Origin: Epithemia pelagica
Taxonomy: Eukaryota > Bacillariophyta > Bacillariophyceae > Surirellales > Surirellaceae
Direction: 5' to 3'
DNA length: 64,000 nt
Assembly (NCBI GenBank): GCA_946965045.2
Contig: OX337228.1
Coordinates: 3,038,001 to 3,102,000 of the forward strand
This document shows, piece after piece, positions 59,391 to 64,000 of the stretch. The notes under the pieces were generated by a model. It did no database searches. It worked only from the letters and a program-made list of their open reading frames with translations, and was not told where the DNA came from. Both the position numbers and the translations under genes were made by a program. The stretch's first letter is position 1. Each line of letters opens with the position of its first letter.

Positions 59391-61367
59391 ATGGCCCATT
59401 ACCCAACACCCAAACTCCATCCGCACCTCAATTCTATTTTCGATCCTTGCACCTCTGTTGTTATTGTCCATATCATGGAAGAATACATTGATCGACAATC
59501 CATCCAGTTCCGTTCCAAATGTTACCCCATGTACATTCTTCACTCCAGCCCATCCTTTTTCTCTTTTATGGATGATTTTATGAAGACGACACAGAACTCT
59601 TCACTGTCTCCGAACGCACTTCGTTATGCCGTTCACCGCCAAGCCATTTCATGGCTTATCCGTCACAATGGATTCATTGTTTACAAAGAACGAAATACAT
59701 ATACATCTCAGTCCCATACTTGCCAAGTTCCCGAATTGCTTTTCAGAGAACAAATCCAACTGATTATCGGCATTATTGTCCGGTCTCTTCAGGATGGCTT
59801 TCCCAAGAACCGATCAATCGATTCTTTCCAACACTTCTTCATTCCAAGTGAAACCGAATATTCAAGCCGATTGGTTTTGTCGGTTCGCTGTGACCCTGTA
59901 ATTTCTCTTGTTCAGACACCCAAAGTGCACAACTGCATTGACTTTACATTGCAAACCAGCAACCAACTCCGGTCGACCCCAATTAATGCGATCATCACGT
60001 CCTGGTTCATCCGTACCGGCGTGCATGTTGTTTGTCATCAAGTCCCACAACAAATGGTACTTGACTATTATGTCAATGATTGCACTATGGAAGAATCCAC
60101 CAACGAAGTTGCGTATCCTCTATCTCTACGTCCATACCTTTCATTACTGGAATACAAATTCAAGGAACACAAGGAGACCACCGCGCACCCAGAAAGATTG
60201 AGTATATCCACCAGCAATCCTTCCATTCCCCCAAACGACGACGACGACGACCATGGTACGAAAAACGACAGCGGTACAAAACACGAAAATGGTACGAAAC
60301 ACGACGCCGTTATGAAAGACAACCAAGACGACGACAACCATGGTATCGAACGCAACGATAATTTCTACGGACAGAAGGATGACGCTTCTCCTAAGAAAAA
60401 GAAGCAACAAAAACAATCACCACAGAAATCTCCAACATGTACCCATTCCTATTCCACCAGATTTCGGAACGCAACAATCGCAAAAATTCTACAAGCGGCC
60501 TCTCGTTCGAAACACGAAATTAACTATCCTGACCACCGTCATCAACCTGGGAAACCAGCAAAGACAACGACTCCAGTTCGCTGCACCGTAAGAATACCAG
60601 AGGTCGACTACGTCACAATTCAACAAAGACTTGAAGACCTGGCGCAAATGAAAGCTTTCCACGAAGAGCTCAAATCTCTCGGCAAGTTTGTTCCACGCGA
60701 CAAATGGACTACCTGGCTTGACTGTTGCCATGATCCCACTGCTGATAGGCCATTCATGATGTTGATGACAATATGCATGAGTAGTAGCACCTCCGATAAG
60801 CAGTTGAGCTCGATAATGCCGAGACTTTTTGCATGTGGTCTTACCTCGGCGCAGGCTGTAATCGAGATCGCTTTGCAGTTCGGAATGAACGCACTCTGTT
60901 GTTTGCTGTCCGAATGTGGTCGGTATTATCCGAATACGGAACGAATTGTCAATGCCGCTGACTATTTCTGTCAACGGCATGACGGCAAAATACCCCACAA
61001 CATAACAATCTACGAATTAACCACTCTACATGGCATCGGTTATAAGACCGCTTGCATCATAATCGAGGCGGCATTTGATCGGGTCGATGGAATACCGGCC
61101 GATATCCATGTCATCCGATGGAGCGAGCATTTGTCTTGGATACCTTTGCGTGCAACAGGTATGCCCTGTTCCAAAATTCTGGAATCATGGATTCCAAAGG
61201 AGTCATGGAATGTGATAAATCCAATGTTTGGTGCGTTTGGTCAACACTCTAGCACTTATGAGTCGAGGTCCGAAATATTGTCCCAAATTGGGAATACAAA
61301 CCTATTTGACAATGCCCTAAGACAGAAAATGAGATCGATGATTCATAAATACCATGTAACTTCCTAA
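59391..61367 (+). CDS. endonuclease III-like HhH-GPD protein with long unknown N-terminus
   Basis: 658 residues from ATG 59391; the longer frame starts at TTG. The last about 200 residues align with Nth/endonuclease III by text: PFMMLMTICMSSSTSDKQLSSIMPRLF (helical start), TERIVNAADYFCQRHDGKIP, TLHGIGYKTACIIIEAAF (helix-hairpin-helix with the catalytic Lys position, near residue 550), and IPADIHVIRWSEHLSW (the catalytic Asp position, near 570). The C-terminal 4Fe-4S Cys motif of classic Nth is missing. The first about 290 residues resemble nothing I know. A charged linker has repeats of the GTKHD/GTKND type. Family members excise oxidised bases and nick DNA; whether this one does is unknown. 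Its neighbours are TACTT repeats and a copia element. Confidence 0.72.
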   Translation: MAHYPTPKLHPHLNSIFDPCTSVVIVHIMEEYIDRQSIQFRSKCYPMYILHSSPSFFSFMDDFMKTTQNSSLSPNALRYAVHRQAISWLIRHNGFIVYKERNTYTSQSHTCQVPELLFREQIQLIIGIIVRSLQDGFPKNRSIDSFQHFFIPSETEYSSRLVLSVRCDPVISLVQTPKVHNCIDFTLQTSNQLRSTPINAIITSWFIRTGVHVVCHQVPQQMVLDYYVNDCTMEESTNEVAYPLSLRPYLSLLEYKFKEHKETTAHPERLSISTSNPSIPPNDDDDDHGTKNDSGTKHENGTKHDAVMKDNQDDDNHGIERNDNFYGQKDDASPKKKKQQKQSPQKSPTCTHSYSTRFRNATIAKILQAASRSKHEINYPDHRHQPGKPAKTTTPVRCTVRIPEVDYVTIQQRLEDLAQMKAFHEELKSLGKFVPRDKWTTWLDCCHDPTADRPFMMLMTICMSSSTSDKQLSSIMPRLFACGLTSAQAVIEIALQFGMNALCCLLSECGRYYPNTERIVNAADYFCQRHDGKIPHNITIYELTTLHGIGYKTACIIIEAAFDRVDGIPADIHVIRWSEHLSWIPLRATGMPCSKILESWIPKESWNVINPMFGAFGQHSSTYESRSEILSQIGNTNLFDNALRQKMRSMIHKYHVTS

Positions 61368-61452
61368 ATAATATGTTAACTTATTGTTGATCTCTTCGTT
61401 GTTGTTGTATTGTTGTTGTTGTATGTAATATGTCGTGCAATGTACTTTCTGT

Positions 61453-61729
61453 TTACTCGTCTTCATCATCCTCTTCATCATTCTCCTCTTCATCATCTCC
61501 GGCTTCTTTATCTCCCTCATCTCCCTCGTCATCCCCCTCTTCATCACCTTGGTCTTCCTCGCCTTTGTTACAATTCTTTCTGAATCGTAGGGACATTGAT
61601 GCTCGGTAGAGCAGACAATCAGGTAGGTCACCAACCGATACAAGCTTCTCAGGGTCAGAGAAGCAAGCAAGTCGAAGTCTATCAGAAGGATAGTCGGGAC
61701 ACAAAAGAGGATGTGATAAATGGTGATAT
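61453..61729 (-). pseudogene. 3' fragment of a gene ending in an acidic tail, cut by a retrotransposon LTR
   Basis: The minus-strand frame is open from the LTR border (61729) to TAA at 61453. It has no ATG start of its own. It reads …LCPDYPSDRLRLACFSDPEK…LPDCLLYRASMSLRFRKN and ends in a long Glu/Asp run. The frame closes inside the LTR, immediately upstream. The sequence looks coding, so the copia element may have inserted into this gene or next to one of its introns. The family is not recognised. Confidence 0.4.
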
Positions 61730-62348
61730 TGTTAGATTGTGTGTTGATTACTACGATAGGTCTACGTGAAATGTTCGGTCCTGCCAAGGGTCATGTGTCA
61801 TAGGTTCTTGGCGGCAACAGGTTTGGAATAGTTGGAGTTGATTCATGTGATGTATATGACATGTATATGTGGGCGGATAACATATACAGGGTCAACAGCT
61901 CTTGCTTTGGGTTGGCATAGTTGTTTTCATGGCGCGCAGCTTGTTGACAATTTGGAGATTGTGGGAATGGAAATATGGTCTCGCGTGATCGTGTGTCGTG
62001 CTTGGGATACTTAGACCGTTGGATCGGATAGATGCCGATAGCGCTCGGATGTTGCTTGGGCGCGCTCGATGATTTCGGGCGCGTACGCTTAGGGCGTTAG
62101 TATAATGTCCGAGCAACGGCCAAATTTATGTCCGTTGTAATACCGCACGACCCAGTTTAGTCTTGAGAGTGAGTTCGTCAATCTATTCTCACTTTTCATG
62201 ATTTGCGAAGAAATATAGGTCGATATAGCGCGAAGCTAGGGAACATAGCTCGAAGCTAGAGGGCATGATGCGATAGCACGTGGCTATGTGACATGGGGAA
62301 TCGATGAGATGTAGAATCTAACCACCATAGACGGTGAGAATTCTAACA
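61730..62348 (-). repeat. 3' long terminal repeat of the copia element
   Basis: On the + strand it begins TGTTAG (61730-61735) and ends CTAACA (62343-62348), the TG…CA and 6-bp inverted ends expected of Ty1/copia LTRs; length 619 bp. The polymerase stop codon TAG lies at its edge, preceded (minus strand) by a purine-rich GTGGGGAG tract, the likely polypurine primer. Flanking bases GATAT (61725-61729) would be one copy of the target duplication. Confidence 0.75.
62225..62288 (-). promoter_or_regulatory. U3 repeats with a CACGTG box in the LTR
   Basis: Two near-identical 20-bp units are at 62225-62244 and 62245-62264 (ATAGC-CGAAGCTAG core). A third, diverged segment at 62273-62288 is ATAGCACGTGGCTATG, an inverted repeat enclosing CACGTG (62277-62282). 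Their place near the start of U3 fits enhancer-like control of the element. Confidence 0.45.
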
Positions 62349-64000
62349 CTCCCCACAACTCGTCGTTTCAGCCTTGTCATCATTGGATTTGTTGAGATCT
62401 TGAACTTCTCCTTTCCAAAACAACAATGGCTTGAGCATGGGCCAAATAGATACGAAATCCCAATGTTTGCTAAGGATATCGGCAGGGTTGGTCTTTCCAT
62501 CTTTCCAGTAGAATGCAACATACTTTGCTGCGATGGCTTCACGAACTCGGTGGTATGACAGAAGATGGTGTCTCTTGGATAGTATGGAGTGAGGAACGGT
62601 TGCATTGAGCACAACAGATCTGTTATCTCCGTACAAGTAACTTCGCTCTCGGATAGGTACTCCAAGGTAGCGGAGAGAATGTCGTAATTCTGTAATCTGA
62701 TCTATTGCTGTCCTTGCAGCCACAAACTCGGATCCATAGGTAGCAGTTTCCACCGTGCTCTGTCTCTTGCTGTACCAGTCAATAGGTGTTCCGTTCAACA
62801 AATGTAGAACAGCAGTGACGGATTTACCAGTGACTATGTCATGCATGAGATTGGCATCAACATAATGAGTTGTGGTAACATAGCGGCCAAGAGGTGTTGG
62901 GCAGTCTTCAGGAATACGTTCACTTGCATTCGAATAGACAGTGCGAGTCCAATCAAATTCTTGGGTAGGAAGACTTGAATAATCAGGCTCTCCAATCCTA
63001 AATCTGATTGCGCCTTCTGGGAGATGTGCAAGGTATCCATAGATACGCTTGGCTCTATCAAGATGTCCTTTCCTCGGAGCAGCACGAAAGCGTGATAGCG
63101 TCATTGTAGCGGTGAAGACGTCGAAACGACCAATAGTGATCACCCATTGGAGTTGTCCAATCAGAGTTTGGAAATGGCTAGTACCTTCTTCATCAAGGAG
63201 CTCAGAATCATCCAATTCAGGATGGTCTCCACCAATAAGAGGTGTTTTGGCTTTCTTGGGTTTCTCCTTGAAGATTCGTTCGAAAGTGTCCATCATCTTA
63301 CCAATGTAGCGTCTTGGATCTGCTACGAATGTTCCATCAGAATCCTTGGTGTAACAACATCCCAAATGGAAATCAATAGGTCCATCTCCTTTGAGTTTGA
63401 AGTTGTATTTCTCCTTCAGGATCTTGCAGATATTCCCAGGATCAGTAGAAATAATGGCTAAGTCATCAACGTATACGGCAATGTATTCGTAACAGTCTTC
63501 TCCAGGTGCTTTCCTCATCCAGATATCCGGATCTGCTTTGCTTGGTGAAAATCCCATGTCTGTCAAAACATCGAATAAGACATCATGCCAGCGTGCGCCT
63601 GATGACTTCAATCCATAAAGTGCCTTGTATATAATCAGGATGTGACCTTCTAATTCCTTGAATTCAGGTCCTGCGACAATGAAAATTTTCTCCCCTGTCA
63701 AGGCTTCCAGATATGCATTTCCAATATCTGCTCCCCATATTTCCAAGTCATTCAAAGTACCCAGGAATAAGGCAATGCGGAGGTTGCGAATGGAAACAAC
63801 ACCTGAATAGATTGTCTCAACAGGTTCTTTTGTGAGATGTCCATCTGCGACAAGTCTTGCTTTATGTCGTCCATCATGTTTTACGTCAAAGACAAGATGC
63901 ACACGTATCTTATGATATCCTTCAGGTGCATTGGATACTTTCCCTTTAATGAAGATGGCTTTCCCAAAATCCTTGAATGTCTTGTAGGACTGGATCTGTG
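62343..64000 (-). CDS. Ty1/copia polyprotein, C-terminal part (reverse transcriptase and RNase H), 5' partial
   Basis: The frame is open from the right edge (the visible start at 63902 is GTG) to TAG at 62343-62345, so gag, protease and integrase lie beyond 64000. The reverse transcriptase shows VFDVKHDGRHKARLVADGHLT, GADIGNAYLEAL, YKALYGLKSSGARWHD, and the YVDD catalytic pair (AVYVDDLAIIS). RNase H follows with YVDANLMHDIVTGKS, GSEFVAARTA (Glu) and YLYGDNRSVV (Asp). The order of RT then RNase H in one frame without stops suggests a recent, possibly intact copy. Diatom copia elements are of this type. Confidence 0.92.
   Translation of the reverse strand, partial: QIQSYKTFKDFGKAIFIKGKVSNAPEGYHKIRVHLVFDVKHDGRHKARLVADGHLTKEPVETIYSGVVSIRNLRIALFLGTLNDLEIWGADIGNAYLEALTGEKIFIVAGPEFKELEGHILIIYKALYGLKSSGARWHDVLFDVLTDMGFSPSKADPDIWMRKAPGEDCYEYIAVYVDDLAIISTDPGNICKILKEKYNFKLKGDGPIDFHLGCCYTKDSDGTFVADPRRYIGKMMDTFERIFKEKPKKAKTPLIGGDHPELDDSELLDEEGTSHFQTLIGQLQWVITIGRFDVFTATMTLSRFRAAPRKGHLDRAKRIYGYLAHLPEGAIRFRIGEPDYSSLPTQEFDWTRTVYSNASERIPEDCPTPLGRYVTTTHYVDANLMHDIVTGKSVTAVLHLLNGTPIDWYSKRQSTVETATYGSEFVAARTAIDQITELRHSLRYLGVPIRERSYLYGDNRSVVLNATVPHSILSKRHHLLSYHRVREAIAAKYVAFYWKDGKTNPADILSKHWDFVSIWPMLKPLLFWKGEVQDLNKSNDDKAETTSCGEC

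Larger units (their letters stand above)
61730..64000 (-). mobile_element. Ty1/copia LTR retrotransposon, truncated by the window
   Basis: It comprises the 3' LTR (61730-62348) and the polymerase part of the polyprotein; the 5' LTR, primer site and first genes are outside the window. It lies in reverse orientation relative to the numbering. It abuts an open gene fragment on its left. Confidence 0.88.

Overview
This is eukaryotic nuclear DNA, most likely from a diatom or a close stramenopile relative. The evidence is as follows. Genes are dense, on both strands, and often divergently paired. Introns are short (76-190 bp) and GT-AG. One protein (bL28) carries a bipartite plastid presequence and another (a D-cysteine desulfhydrase-like enzyme) carries an ASAF-like one. 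The protein set is typically eukaryotic: ubiquitin-S27a, MLH1, LSM3, PRP38, UMP1, complex I NDUFS5, TBL1/Ebi, TBC1D22, ERGIC/Erv41-46. A Ty1/copia element sits at the right edge. No rRNA, tRNA or CRISPR was recognised.

Layout. 1-8400: a Ser/Glu-rich protein cut by the left edge, PRP38-like splicing factor, a damaged minus-strand gene with unusual frame breaks, a class-3 lipase, and a coiled-coil protein. 8401-23160: TBL1/Ebi WD40 corepressor subunit (its LisH exon recovered here), membrane-anchored PhyH-like dioxygenase, a frameshifted zinc-finger gene, MLH1, a sulfotransferase-like type II membrane protein, and the desulfhydrase-like enzyme. 23664-33800: a 1542-residue WD40 protein, a glycosyltransferase-like membrane protein, NDUFS5, a cytosolic-type sulfotransferase, and plastid ribosomal protein bL28. 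34192-44684: ribonucleotide reductase large subunit, ATP23 protease, ubiquitin-S27a, SGNH hydrolase, UMP1, and a glutamine synthetase-family enzyme. 45307-58912: two related multi-exon C2 membrane proteins flanking LSM3, a novel repeat protein, TBC1D22-like Rab-GAP and an ERGIC protein. 58913-64000: an endonuclease III-like protein with a long unknown N-terminus, a gene fragment, and a copia retrotransposon with its 3' LTR, running off the right edge.

The genes are mostly unrelated housekeeping functions and do not form a pathway. The local patterns are divergent gene pairs, a recurring intergenic AGGAGTA/TACTCCT motif that often forms short palindromes, and the C2 paralogue pair. Several gene starts reported here were moved to the first ATG, because the longest open frames began at non-ATG codons. 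Five genes (TBL1, NDUFS5, bL28, LSM3 and ribonucleotide reductase) were completed by joining exons through visible splice sites. No overt new multi-gene system was found. The best leads are the endonuclease III-like fusion, the insertion in NDUFS5, the presequence-like N-terminus of ribonucleotide reductase, the AUGA-overlapping upstream ORF of TBL1, and the copia insertion next to an open gene fragment.
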